A DNA stretch of 64,000 nt from Prochlorococcus sp. AG-676-L21 (GTDB taxonomy: Bacteria > Cyanobacteriota > Cyanobacteriia > PCC-6307 > Cyanobiaceae), in assembly GCA_003210915.1 (NCBI GenBank), contig QCUA01000003.1:1-64000 (forward strand). The letters are read 5' to 3'. The translations under genes were made by a program, and so were the position numbers. This document shows positions 38,610 to 46,153 of the stretch, piece by piece; positions within the stretch are counted from its first letter, which is position 1, and every line of letters begins with the position of its first letter. The notes beneath the pieces are model-generated. The model saw only the letters and a list, made by a program, of their open reading frames with translations, was not told the DNA's origin and made no database searches.

Positions 38610-39400
38610 AAATAAAAAAATATTTAAAAATTTATTCATTATTTTTAAGTACTTCTATAGCCTCAGAATTGGAATATAAGACTAACGTAATAATTGACTT
38701 TATTACTGCAATTTTAAGCTTAGTAGGGAGCGTATTTTTATTAACTATATTTTTCCAAAATACTGATAATATCGGAGGATGGAATTTTGAACAAGCCTTA
38801 ATTATTCAAGGAATATATACAATTTTAAATGGAATTACTAATACATGGTTCAATCCAAATCTTACCGAAATAGTAAAACACATAAGAGAAGGAACCTTAG
38901 ATTTTGTTCTTCTTAAACCCTTAGATAGTCAATTTTTTATTTCCTTAAATAAAATAGCACCGTCTGGATTTTTAGAAATAATATTAGGTTTTGCTCTACT
39001 ATTTTATTGCATAGGTATTAATCAAATAAATATAAACTTAAGTTTTTTATTATTATGTCTTACAACATTGTTTTGTTCTATTGTAATTCTATATAGCTTA
39101 TGGTTTTTAATCTCAACAACAACAATTTGGTTTGTAAAAACATGGAATGCGACAGAAGTCTTACGTTCTTTTCTTTATATAGGAAGATTTCCTTTAAATT
39201 CATTTTCATTCTCATTAAGGATATTCTTTAGTATTTTTGTTCCAATTGCATTCATAACGACAATTCCCTCTGAAGTTTTCCTAGGAATTGCACTACTATG
39301 GGAAATATTATTAGAAATAATAGTTGCTGTAATATTTTTTTTAGTTTCAAGAAGATTTTGGTTATTTGCCCTAAAGTATTACACTTCAGCTTCTAGCTAA
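38606..39400 (+). CDS. ABC-2 transporter permease, second subunit
   Basis: A 264-residue, six-helix membrane protein starting MKIKKYLKIY at ATG 38606, chosen because it overlaps the preceding stop by ATGA; the frame is open further upstream, but that part overlaps the first permease. YKTNVIIDFITAILSLVGS and HIREGTLDFVLLKPLDSQF match the LLKP-containing conserved region of the family. It completes a three-gene exporter operon. Confidence 0.88.
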   Translation: MKIKKYLKIYSLFLSTSIASELEYKTNVIIDFITAILSLVGSVFLLTIFFQNTDNIGGWNFEQALIIQGIYTILNGITNTWFNPNLTEIVKHIREGTLDFVLLKPLDSQFFISLNKIAPSGFLEIILGFALLFYCIGINQININLSFLLLCLTTLFCSIVILYSLWFLISTTTIWFVKTWNATEVLRSFLYIGRFPLNSFSFSLRIFFSIFVPIAFITTIPSEVFLGIALLWEILLEIIVAVIFFLVSRRFWLFALKYYTSASS

Positions 39401-39403
39401 TTT

Positions 39404-39670
39404 TTATTTAACAATTTCTCGACATAAATCCCACATTTTTTGCTTAGTGTTTAAATTAGTTAATTTTGATAGTTTTTTGAAATTTAATGATGACTTTTCA
39501 ATGGTAAGAAGACGACAAAGATAATTTATTTCATGATATCTTGATATCGTTCCAAGTTTAATTGAAACATTAGAAAGGATTACTATTAATGAAAGAAGAG
39601 CAAATATTAATAAGAAAGAAAAAGAAGAATTCCAAAGGTCATCATTTTGAGTCTTAACTTCGAATTTCAT
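39404..39670 (-). CDS. 88-residue membrane-anchored hypothetical protein
   Basis: The start at ATG 39670 overlaps the upstream stop (TAATG), so it is translationally coupled; the longer frame from 39694 would run back into the upstream gene. After a short polar start (MKFEVKTQNDDLWN) comes one membrane helix (FSFLLIFALLSLIVILSNVSI) and a basic cytoplasmic tail. The function is unknown. Confidence 0.65.
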   Translation of the reverse strand: MKFEVKTQNDDLWNSSFSFLLIFALLSLIVILSNVSIKLGTISRYHEINYLCRLLTIEKSSLNFKKLSKLTNLNTKQKMWDLCREIVK

Positions 39671-39900
39671 TATTCCATAATATGTTGAGGGCACTTGATA
39701 GCGGCAATTGCAATTGCAGACACTTTAAAATTATCTGATTTTTCAATTACTTCTTTAACTTCTAGTGGACCAAATTTTTCACTTGCATCACTATAAGAAA
39801 GAAGTAAAGATTTATAATTATCATGACCTACATTCCTATATTCACAGAAATTATCACCAACAAAATTCAATAGTGTTAGTAAGGTTAATTCGATCATCAA
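39670..39900 (-). CDS. 76-residue hypothetical protein
   Basis: A small, mostly soluble protein starting MIELTLLTLLNFVGDNFC, with a central YSDASEKFGPLEVKEVIEKS segment and an IAIAAIKCPQHIME end. Both in-frame ATG codons at the start are possible. It is coupled to the downstream 88-residue membrane gene through TAATG. No family was recognised. Confidence 0.6.
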   Translation of the reverse strand: MMIELTLLTLLNFVGDNFCEYRNVGHDNYKSLLLSYSDASEKFGPLEVKEVIEKSDNFKVSAIAIAAIKCPQHIME

Positions 39901-40095
39901 ATTTTAATTATTAATAACTTTTACCGATAATACATTGTATCGAATCTTTAACAAGCACGTTTAGTTAATAAATTTCTTAATCTATAACTTAATTACTTGA
40001 ATAAAAAATTTAGAATATTACAAAATATTATCATAATTAAAAGACTATTTAAAAATCTCACAAAAAAGCACTACCTGTAGTGTGTTAATTGAAAT

Positions 40096-40193
40096 TATAC
40101 TCCACTACCTATGGGGGGTTGCAATTTTATTAAAATTGGTTTAAAAATAAGATTCCCCATCACCCGGTCTCACTAATGTGAGGCCTTTTTTTT
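40096..40193 (+). ncRNA. candidate small RNA with promoter and intrinsic terminator
   Basis: TATACT (40096-40101) is a near-perfect -10 box, predicting a start near 40108 and an RNA of about 86 bases. The transcript has ATGGGG (40111-40116) pairing with CCCCAT (40155-40160), enclosing a perfect CAATTTT-ATT-AAAATTG hairpin (40122-40138). It ends in an intrinsic terminator (40166-40193). No ORF longer than a few codons fits inside. It does not match the 6S, SRP, tmRNA or Yfr1 features I know; Yfr-type RNAs of this size are known in this group. Confidence 0.6.
40166..40193 (+). terminator. intrinsic terminator
   Basis: GGTCTCAC (40166-40173) pairs with GTGAGGCC (40178-40185), with one G-U pair, around a TAAT loop, and is followed by eight T residues. 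It is the strongest plus-strand terminator in the window and stands in an interval with no annotated protein gene upstream on that strand, which supports a short RNA transcript. Confidence 0.85.
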
Positions 40194-40302
40194 ACTTCTA
40201 ATAACCTTAGAAATTATAAAAAATTAAATTTGGTCTGAAAGTATTTTCTAATACAACATCAATCCAGGAAGATAATTAAAATTTTAAAAAATTGTTCTTA
40301 AA

Positions 40303-40386
40303 ATGAACCTCTCACTATTAACAGCTACAGCAGCTGTTGGGCTTTTTTTAACTACAACAGTTGTTCTAACATTTGCCATAAGTTAA
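40303..40386 (+). CDS. 27-residue hydrophobic microprotein
   Basis: The ORF from ATG 40303 encodes MNLSLLTATAAVGLFLTTTVVLTFAIS, a bare single membrane helix with almost no tail. Size and composition recall the one-helix subunits of photosystems and cytochrome b6f (PetL or PsaM-like), but I cannot assign it. The reading frame ends 4 bases into the convergent TSUP gene end. Confidence 0.45.
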   Translation: MNLSLLTATAAVGLFLTTTVVLTFAIS

Positions 40387-41201
40387 TTATATATCAATGA
40401 ACCAATTGCTTTTACTAACAAGCTAACTCCAACAAGTAGGCATACAACAGTAAAAGTATTCTTAATGAGTTTATTCCCTTTTAAATTAGATAAATGAGCA
40501 CCAAAATATCCACCAGAAAAAGATCCTAAAATAAGAATTACTAATAAATTTTGAGGTATATAACCAATTCTGTTCAAAAAAAAGGCCCCTATTGCATTCC
40601 AGAAAATACCTACTGTAAGAAAAGTTAAACTAACAGCTCTAAGGAAGTCCATCTTAAAAGTTTTAATTAATAAAATAGTTACTAATAAACCAGTTCCTGA
40701 AGAAATAGAACCGTTAAGGATACCAATAAAAAATATAGAAATAACAAATTTAAATTCTAATTGGGATTTGATAATATTATTTGTTGAATTCAAACCTAAA
40801 CTTGGTTTTAAAAAAGTGTATAAAGCTAAGATTATTGAAATAAGTCCTAATATTAAATACAGATATTGCTCAGAAAGGAATTTCACAATATAAGTTCCCA
40901 AAATAACTCCTGGAGTTCCAAAGAATAATATTTGCCATAAAACATAAATATTATTTTTAATATATTTAAAATTCCTAATTGATCCTCCTAAACCAAGAGC
41001 AACAGTAGCGACTTTATGAGTAGCAAGAGCTTGATAATAAGGTAATCCAAATATAATCAAGGCAGGTAATTGAATTAATCCAGCACCACCTCCAGAGATA
41101 GCTGAAAATGTATTAGAAATAAAAGAAATTAAAAATAATAAAACGTTATTGTAAAAATTAAAATCAGTATAAATTGGTAAATATATCAAAGTTATTAGCA
41201 T
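40383..41201 (-). CDS. TSUP (TauE/SafE) family permease
   Basis: A 272-residue membrane protein of about eight helices with the family motif FSAISGGGAGLIQLPALIIFGLPY near 32-56 and a repeat in the second half (GILNGSISSGTGLLVTILL). TSUP proteins export or import sulfite, sulfonates or small organic acids. The substrate is not readable from sequence. Confidence 0.88.
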   Translation of the reverse strand: MLITLIYLPIYTDFNFYNNVLLFLISFISNTFSAISGGGAGLIQLPALIIFGLPYYQALATHKVATVALGLGGSIRNFKYIKNNIYVLWQILFFGTPGVILGTYIVKFLSEQYLYLILGLISIILALYTFLKPSLGLNSTNNIIKSQLEFKFVISIFFIGILNGSISSGTGLLVTILLIKTFKMDFLRAVSLTFLTVGIFWNAIGAFFLNRIGYIPQNLLVILILGSFSGGYFGAHLSNLKGNKLIKNTFTVVCLLVGVSLLVKAIGSLIYN

Positions 41202-41339
41202 TAAATATAATTCTTACTTTTTTTAAAAACTTCAATTAAAAGACGTTAACATAATATATTTATAAAGTAGTTTGAAATTTTTTAAGTTATTCAGAACTAA
41301 AGAAAAACTGTTATTATCATTATAGTTATCAAGATTATT

Positions 41340-41681
41340 ATGCATAAGCAAGATGCAATTTATCTTAATCAACTATGTCCTAAAATTGGCAATAAAAACT
41401 GGAGAGATTCTCTCCATAAATTAACTAAGAATACTTGCATTTATTGTGGCAGTCCATCTGAATCTCTTGATCATTTACATCCAAGGTCAAAGGGAGGAGA
41501 AACTATCACAAAAAATTGCGTTCCTTGCTGTTTATCCTGCAATGGTAAAAAATCTGATAATGAAGTACTTAATTGGTACAGGAGTCAAATTTTTTATGAT
41601 CCAAGAAGATCAATGGCAATTAGAGCGTGGTTTAATGATGATTTAAAGTTGGCTTCTGTCTTATTAAACTATATAAATTAA
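41340..41681 (+). CDS. HNH endonuclease domain protein
   Basis: A 113-residue protein with a compact HNH nuclease motif: CIYCGSPSESLDHLHPRSKGG near 32-52 (zinc CxxC and catalytic DH), followed by TKNCVPCCLSCNGKKSD with the second CxxC and Asn. Such stand-alone HNH proteins occur widely in cyanobacteria, and their role is mostly undefined. No intron, intein or restriction partner is adjacent. Confidence 0.88.
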   Translation: MHKQDAIYLNQLCPKIGNKNWRDSLHKLTKNTCIYCGSPSESLDHLHPRSKGGETITKNCVPCCLSCNGKKSDNEVLNWYRSQIFYDPRRSMAIRAWFNDDLKLASVLLNYIN

Positions 41682-41785
41682 TTTATTTTTATTATTCCCG
41701 TATAAATTATGAAAAGCTATCTTTTATTGATTGAAGTTGAATAAATTTATTAAATATAATTTTGATTATAAAACAATTTATTCAT

Positions 41786-41819
41786 ATAAAAAACTAAACA
41801 TGAAAAGATTTTTTCATGT
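41786..41819 (-). terminator. hairpin overlapping the end of the 64-residue gene
   Basis: ACATGAAAA (41798-41806) pairs with TTTTCATGT (41811-41819) around GATT, a 9-bp perfect stem. On the minus strand the stem is followed by TTTAGTTTTTT. It overlaps the last codons of the gene, so it may be a terminator embedded in the coding end. Confidence 0.55.
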
Positions 41820-41988
41820 CGACGAAATCATTTTTAAAGAAATAGATGATAGAAAATTCTTTTTTCCAAATTATAGGGGATTCAATCACTTTTCTTTCTG
41901 GTGATTTTACAGAAAAAATTAAAGCAAAAATTACAATAACAGTTCCAAAAATAACTATTATTACATTTTTATCGGAAATATTATTCAT
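41794..41988 (-). CDS. 64-residue single-helix membrane protein
   Basis: The ORF from ATG 41988 starts MNNISDKNVI, then one membrane helix (VIFGTVIVIFALIFSV, about 12-27), then a basic soluble tail. The last codons and TAG lie inside a hairpin followed by a T-rich stretch. It lies 9 bases after the secreted 133-residue gene on the same strand and is probably co-transcribed with it. Confidence 0.55.
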   Translation of the reverse strand: MNNISDKNVIIVIFGTVIVIFALIFSVKSPERKVIESPIIWKKEFSIIYFFKNDFVDMKKSFHV

Positions 41989-41997
41989 AAAAAGATT

Positions 41998-42399
41998 TTA
42001 ACTAGATAATTTTTTATCAGGAGTTGTCTTATCATAGATTTCTAAAAAATATGATTTAAAATAATCAATTCCTTCTTTGCCCATTAATCCAAAAGACCAC
42101 CCGCAATCGTTTATGACTTTTATAGAAATTTGATTAGCCAGATCTTCTTTTTCAATCCATTTTTTCTGAGGATTATATGAAAATGAAGCAATATTTTCGG
42201 TCTTAATTAAAGCGGATGTCATAGCTTCGTCCTTGGACAATCCATTTTTTATTGCATTACAAAACTTTTTTGAAAAATTTTTTGATATCCTATTCTGAAG
42301 AAGACTTACCGTAGGGTCAGAAGTATGAGATGCAAATGAACTCAAAGGATGTAATAAAACAACCACAAAAAATACAAAGCAAAAAAATAGTCTTAACAA
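41998..42399 (-). CDS. small secreted protein, FC-x(6)-GL family copy 1
   Basis: A 133-residue protein with an N-terminal signal peptide (FFCFVFFVVVLLHPLSSFAS) and a soluble helical domain. Features are KKFCNAIKNGLSKDEAMTSAL near 45-65 and a second cysteine in INDCGWSFG near 95-103. The protein at 61385-61792 shows the same pattern, so the two are paralogues. The paired cysteines suggest a disulfide outside the cytoplasm. Confidence 0.75.
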   Translation of the reverse strand: MLRLFFCFVFFVVVLLHPLSSFASHTSDPTVSLLQNRISKNFSKKFCNAIKNGLSKDEAMTSALIKTENIASFSYNPQKKWIEKEDLANQISIKVINDCGWSFGLMGKEGIDYFKSYFLEIYDKTTPDKKLSS

Positions 42400-42574
42400 A
42401 TCGTCCTATTTATTAATATAAATATTATAAGTATTCACATTTTAATATTTAAAGAGCCAAATAGTGAATAAATTTCTTTGAAATAGTTTTAATTAAGATT
42501 TCAATTTATTAAATAAAAACAACTATAGATGGAACTTAGTAATAGTATTTATAGGTAAATTTTGATTTAATTAT

Positions 42575-42796
42575 ATGGACCATTTAGTATTGACACTCCT
42601 TTTCTTTCCTGATTGGACAAACGGATTACCTTCTGATTTTTTAATTCTCCATTTCTTTGTTGGAGCAGCTATTTTTCCATTTAATATGATACATGCTAGA
42701 GCAAGAAAGATTGATGCTCAAAATCCTGAGGAGGCTGCTGCAGGTTATAAAAATTCAAATAGTACTACTTACTATGGATATGAAGAGATCAACTAG
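42575..42796 (+). CDS. 73-residue membrane-associated hypothetical protein
   Basis: The ORF from ATG 42575 has a hydrophobic N-terminal half (LTLLFFPDWTNGLPSDFLILHFFVGAAIFPF, quoted in parts: HLVLTLLFFPDW and LHFFVGAAIFPF) and a polar tail with PEEAAAGYKNSNSTTYYGYEE. One or two membrane segments are possible. A second small membrane gene follows 35 bases downstream on the same strand. The family is unknown. Confidence 0.6.
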   Translation: MDHLVLTLLFFPDWTNGLPSDFLILHFFVGAAIFPFNMIHARARKIDAQNPEEAAAGYKNSNSTTYYGYEEIN

Positions 42797-42831
42797 AAAC
42801 AAATAAAAGTTTTAAATAAGTTACATTTTTG

Positions 42832-43056
42832 ATGAAAGTTTTTCTAAACTCCGGGATAGATTTAAAAATCTTCAGCCCTACAGAACCCATTGGGATTTTT
42901 ATTCTATTTATAGGATTAGTTTTTAGTGGAATGATATTCTATATCATTTACGCAGTAAGTATTAATAAAGAATCAGTAGAAGATAAAAAAATGAGAAATG
43001 AAAGAGAATCTATTCAACAAGAAAAAATTGGAAAACTATTTCCTAAGAAAAAATAA
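42832..43056 (+). CDS. 74-residue single-helix membrane protein
   Basis: ATG 42832 is preferred to TTG 42829. After a polar N-terminus (SGIDLKIFSPTEPIG) comes one helix (FILFIGLVFSGMIFYIIYAV) and a charged, helical tail rich in Glu and Lys (EDKKMRNERESIQQEK). The tail could mediate protein contacts at the cytoplasmic face. The function is unknown. Confidence 0.6.
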   Translation: MKVFLNSGIDLKIFSPTEPIGIFILFIGLVFSGMIFYIIYAVSINKESVEDKKMRNERESIQQEKIGKLFPKKK

Positions 43057-43248
43057 ATTTTATAGTTTTATTTTTAAGTAAAGTTACGTTTATGTAAGTT
43101 ACTAAGATATCAAGTGGATCATTAAACATTAGTCTTAATTCTTTAAATTGAAACATTGCAAAATTTAATCCTATCAAGACTTTTAATGATTCGTGTGAAT
43201 AAATTCAATCTGATTTGGTTGAAATGATATTTTATTTATTCTCCTTTA

Positions 43249-43785
43249 ATGCTAGAACTTAATAGAGAGAGATTATTTATTTTGGAAAATAAATATTTAT
43301 TCCTTTTTTTAGCTAGTGGAATAGTAAATGAAGAGGGTTTTTGGCTTATTGGAGTCAAAAATAGTGACTCAAAAATACTTGATGATAAAACTCTTTTGGA
43401 ATGTCATAGAAAAGAACTAATAGGATATGAATCAGCAAAGGAAATACTTAATGCAATAAACTTGAATTTAGATAATTTAATGAAAGATTTAAAAAAAAAC
43501 AATTTTTCAATAGATGAACCCCCTAAAGGGATTTCATTTAATATTCCATTAAACTTTTTAGAAAATATATTTGATTTCTGGTTAGAAAAATATAAGGATA
43601 AGGAAATATGGGAAATCTGTCTTGGTCTTCTGAAAATCAGAAAAAGAGTATCACTCTCAACTTTAATTAAAAGTGAGAGCATAAAAGGAGATTCAAAAAA
43701 ATTTGCTATAGAAATCGAAAATCTACATAAATATCAGCCAAATTCAATAAAAAATAAACGTTCAAATGAGCCAATGTGGAAATAA
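43249..43785 (+). CDS. 178-residue hypothetical protein
   Basis: A soluble protein, mixed alpha/beta, with a hydrophobic beta-rich start (RLFILENKYLFLFLASGIV) and a central region ending WEICLGLLKIRKRVSLSTLI. No cysteine pairs or recognised nucleotide-binding motifs are present. I do not recognise the family. It stands alone, with about 190 bases of empty spacer upstream. Confidence 0.65.
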   Translation: MLELNRERLFILENKYLFLFLASGIVNEEGFWLIGVKNSDSKILDDKTLLECHRKELIGYESAKEILNAINLNLDNLMKDLKKNNFSIDEPPKGISFNIPLNFLENIFDFWLEKYKDKEIWEICLGLLKIRKRVSLSTLIKSESIKGDSKKFAIEIENLHKYQPNSIKNKRSNEPMWK

Positions 43786-43859
43786 TTCCATATTTTTGAA
43801 ATGAAAATGTTTACTTATTTAATATTTAAGTAAAATTAAATATATTTATGTATAAAAAT

Positions 43860-44045
43860 ATGAATAAGCCATATTCATTTAATCAAGAACAAATGAACGG
43901 GATCGTTGAAGACGTTTATTCAAAAATAATGAAAGAATGCGAAAAATTAAAAAATGAGACCAACTGTCCTAACGAACAATTAGTAGCACTGTTAAGTGTA
44001 ATTGCCTCAAACTTTGCTCCAATCATTGAAAATAAAACTAATTAG
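43860..44045 (+). CDS. 61-residue hypothetical protein, first gene of a salvage cassette
   Basis: ATG 43860 is preferred; an ATG at 43848 adds four residues. The protein is short, acidic and helical (QMNGIVEDVYSKIMKECEKL, then NEQLVALLSVIASNF). It ends one base before the start of the PRTase gene, so the two are almost certainly co-transcribed. No known domain. Confidence 0.6.
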   Translation: MNKPYSFNQEQMNGIVEDVYSKIMKECEKLKNETNCPNEQLVALLSVIASNFAPIIENKTN

Positions 44046-44046
44046 A

Positions 44047-44442
44047 ATGACAAAATATTTTACATGGAGTGAATTTGATAAAAGTGTTGATTATATTGCT
44101 AATCAATGCATAAAACTTAAATTATCAGGAATATATGGTGTTCCAAGAGGCGGTCTATGTCTGGCAGTTGCTTTAAGTCATAAATTAAATGTTCAATTAA
44201 TTGAAAAGCCTTTAAAAAGTTCACTGATAGTTGATGATGTTTATGAAACTGGTATCACATTAAGTAGTTATAAGAATATTGAAGGTGTTAATTTCTTTGT
44301 CTTAGTTAGTAAAAAGAAACCTATTTGGTGGAAGACTGTAAATTTATCTCTTAAAGAAGAATGGATAGTATTTCCATGGGAAAATAAAGAAAATAAGATT
44401 AAAGAAGAAAAAGAATACAAAAGTAAAAGGAGGCTAAAGTGA
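44047..44442 (+). CDS. phosphoribosyltransferase-domain protein
   Basis: A 131-residue protein with a reduced PRTase type I fold: YGVPRGGLCLAVALSH near 37-52 (substrate-proximal loop) and SSLIVDDVYETGITL near 60-74, which matches the PRPP-binding signature (acidic pair followed by TG). The usual flexible hood is short. It could transfer a ribose-phosphate to a free base. Its TGA overlaps the GTG start of the deoxyribosyltransferase gene (GTGA), so the pair should work together. Confidence 0.8.
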   Translation: MTKYFTWSEFDKSVDYIANQCIKLKLSGIYGVPRGGLCLAVALSHKLNVQLIEKPLKSSLIVDDVYETGITLSSYKNIEGVNFFVLVSKKKPIWWKTVNLSLKEEWIVFPWENKENKIKEEKEYKSKRRLK

Positions 44443-44912
44443 ATAAAAAAAAATTATATTTAGCTAATCCATATGGTTTTTCAAAACAAACTAAAAATCT
44501 ATTACCTGAATTCATTAAAATATTTCAAAATTTAAATGTAGAAGTTTATGAACCTTTTGAGAGAACCAAGCATTTAATTACAAACAAAAATAATTGGGCT
44601 TATGACCTAGCAAAAACAAATTTCAACGATTTAAAGTCATGTGATTGTATTTTTGCGATTGTTAACGGTAACCCTCCAGATGAGGGAGTAATGGTAGAAC
44701 TAGGAATTTCTATTGGGCTTAATAAAGAAATATTTTTATTTAGAGACGATTTTAGAAACTGTTCAGATAGTGATCAATATCCTCTAAATTTGATGTTATT
44801 CGTAGCCCTATCTAAAGAAAGTTGGTCAAAGAATTATTTTGAATCCATAGAGGATATACTTAACCCAAAGAAGAATTTTCTTAATTGGGCAAAAGGAAAT
44901 AAGAATCTTTAG
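44439..44912 (+). CDS. nucleoside 2-deoxyribosyltransferase-like protein
   Basis: A 157-residue protein with the NDT pattern: YLANPYGFS at the start, a central LKSCDCIFAIVNGNPPDEGVMVELGISIGL with the catalytic Glu of ELG, and KEIFLFRDDFR. NDTs cleave the N-glycosidic bond of deoxynucleosides or nucleotides and transfer or hydrolyse the sugar. The start is GTG at 44439, overlapping the previous stop. Hydrolase activity on dNMP or nucleoside is an alternative to transferase. Confidence 0.85.
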   Translation: MNKKKLYLANPYGFSKQTKNLLPEFIKIFQNLNVEVYEPFERTKHLITNKNNWAYDLAKTNFNDLKSCDCIFAIVNGNPPDEGVMVELGISIGLNKEIFLFRDDFRNCSDSDQYPLNLMLFVALSKESWSKNYFESIEDILNPKKNFLNWAKGNKNL

Positions 44913-44991
44913 AGTTATTCTCAAAATATTGAGTTATAAAAATCATTAAAATAACCTTTAAAATGATATAATCATATTTATTTAGTAAATT

Positions 44992-45168
44992 TTGACTCAA
45001 GTTACTGTTGGAGAAAATGAGGGTATAGAATCTGCCCTTAGAAGATTTAAAAGGCAAGTCTCAAAATCAGGGATATTTGCTGATTTAAAGAGATTAAGAC
45101 ATCATGAAACTCCTATTGAAAAATATAAGAGAAAATTACAACAAAGAAGAAAAGCAAGAAGAAGATAA
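44992..45168 (+). CDS. rpsU: 30S ribosomal protein S21
   Basis: A 58-residue basic protein starting [19 protein letters not shown] and ending in a Lys/Arg-rich tail (QQRRKARRR), the standard S21 composition and length. The start codon is TTG. S21 helps base-pairing of mRNA leaders to 16S rRNA. It lies downstream of the salvage cassette on the same strand but probably has its own promoter. Confidence 0.92.
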
Positions 45169-45309
45169 TTTATACTATAACAAATATCTTTAATTAGTTA
45201 AAAGGTGGAAATTTATAATTAGGCACTATGAAAATTGTGATAATACCTTTATTAACCACTATGAAACTTAATAGTTAATCTTTTTATATTCCAAAAATAT
45301 TGATATTTT

Positions 45310-45642
45310 TTATTTAATATTCTTTAGTTTCTTAACAAGATTGATTCCTACTCCAGGAACAGAAAGAAGATCTTCATCTTTTGCAGAAGTAATTGACTTT
45401 GGAGTTTTAAAACCAGCCTTATAAAAGGCCTCTGCGCTCTTAGCTCCTACACCAGGAATAGCTTTAAAAGATTCTATTATTTTTTTCGAATCATCTTTCT
45501 TCGTTTTAGATTTGGAGGCCTTAGAAGACTTTACAGACTTCTTCTTGGTTTTTGATACATTTTTTTTAGGTAAAGGAATTTCTGTAGAGGTCTCGCTCTT
45601 AAAAAGGATTGATTTTAACTTACTTAAAAATTTAGTAATCAT
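45310..45642 (-). CDS. helix-hairpin-helix protein with Lys/Ser tail
   Basis: A 110-residue protein with a very basic, Lys/Ser-rich N-terminal region (KKNVSKTKKKSVKSSKASK...) and two C-terminal helix-hairpin-helix motifs: KAIPGVGAKSAEAF and LLSVPGVGINLVKKL. This is a candidate DNA-binding protein, comparable with HhH tails of repair or competence proteins. The role is unknown. It is convergent with rpsU. Confidence 0.75.
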   Translation of the reverse strand: MITKFLSKLKSILFKSETSTEIPLPKKNVSKTKKKSVKSSKASKSKTKKDDSKKIIESFKAIPGVGAKSAEAFYKAGFKTPKSITSAKDEDLLSVPGVGINLVKKLKNIK

Positions 45643-46153
45643 TTATTCAAAAATTAGATAATTTAATAAATTCTACATTTCAATAAAAAATAAATTAATT
45701 TTTTCAAACAATCAATAATTTTAAAAAGAAATAATAGAAAATAATTTTTATTTACATCTATATTAAGTCATATATTTATTTATGATGCAAGTTAAAAATC
45801 AAATGAGGAACTATATAAATATTTTAAAGTTCATATTTAAATTATTGATCTAATCCAAGAATGAAATATTAAATTTATTATTATTTGCAGTTTAATAATT
45901 CAAATAAGATATTTAATTGAAAATCAAGTATTTTTTAAAAGATAAGTTAATAATAAATCCTTTGAAATAATTTTACATATCCGTACTCTACTAAAAAATA
46001 AAATCCAAAATTTTAATTTCTAATATAAAAACTATTTTAAAAATATTAACCTAAAACCATACCAAAATTTAATAATAAATTGACTTATTAAATTTTTTTG
46101 ACTTAACTATTATGAGATACATTTCTTCAATCTTATTCAACTAATTTTTGAAT
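45643..46153. other. A+T-rich intergenic region of about 510 bases
   Basis: This is the longest gap without a supported gene. The only open frame with an ATG worth noting is 45782-45853, a 23-residue frame starting with two Met codons, with no ribosome-binding site or conserved-looking pattern. No hairpin with a T tract and no tRNA-like fold was seen. It may hold the promoter of the kinase gene that follows. Confidence 0.5.

Noticed and set aside
40069-40110. CACTACCT direct repeat as a possible regulator site
   Set aside because: Eight bases repeated twice in A+T-rich sequence is not enough evidence; it is mentioned only as context for the candidate RNA.
45782-45853. 23-residue frame with two Met codons in the long gap
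   Set aside because: No ribosome-binding site, no helix pattern and too short to support.
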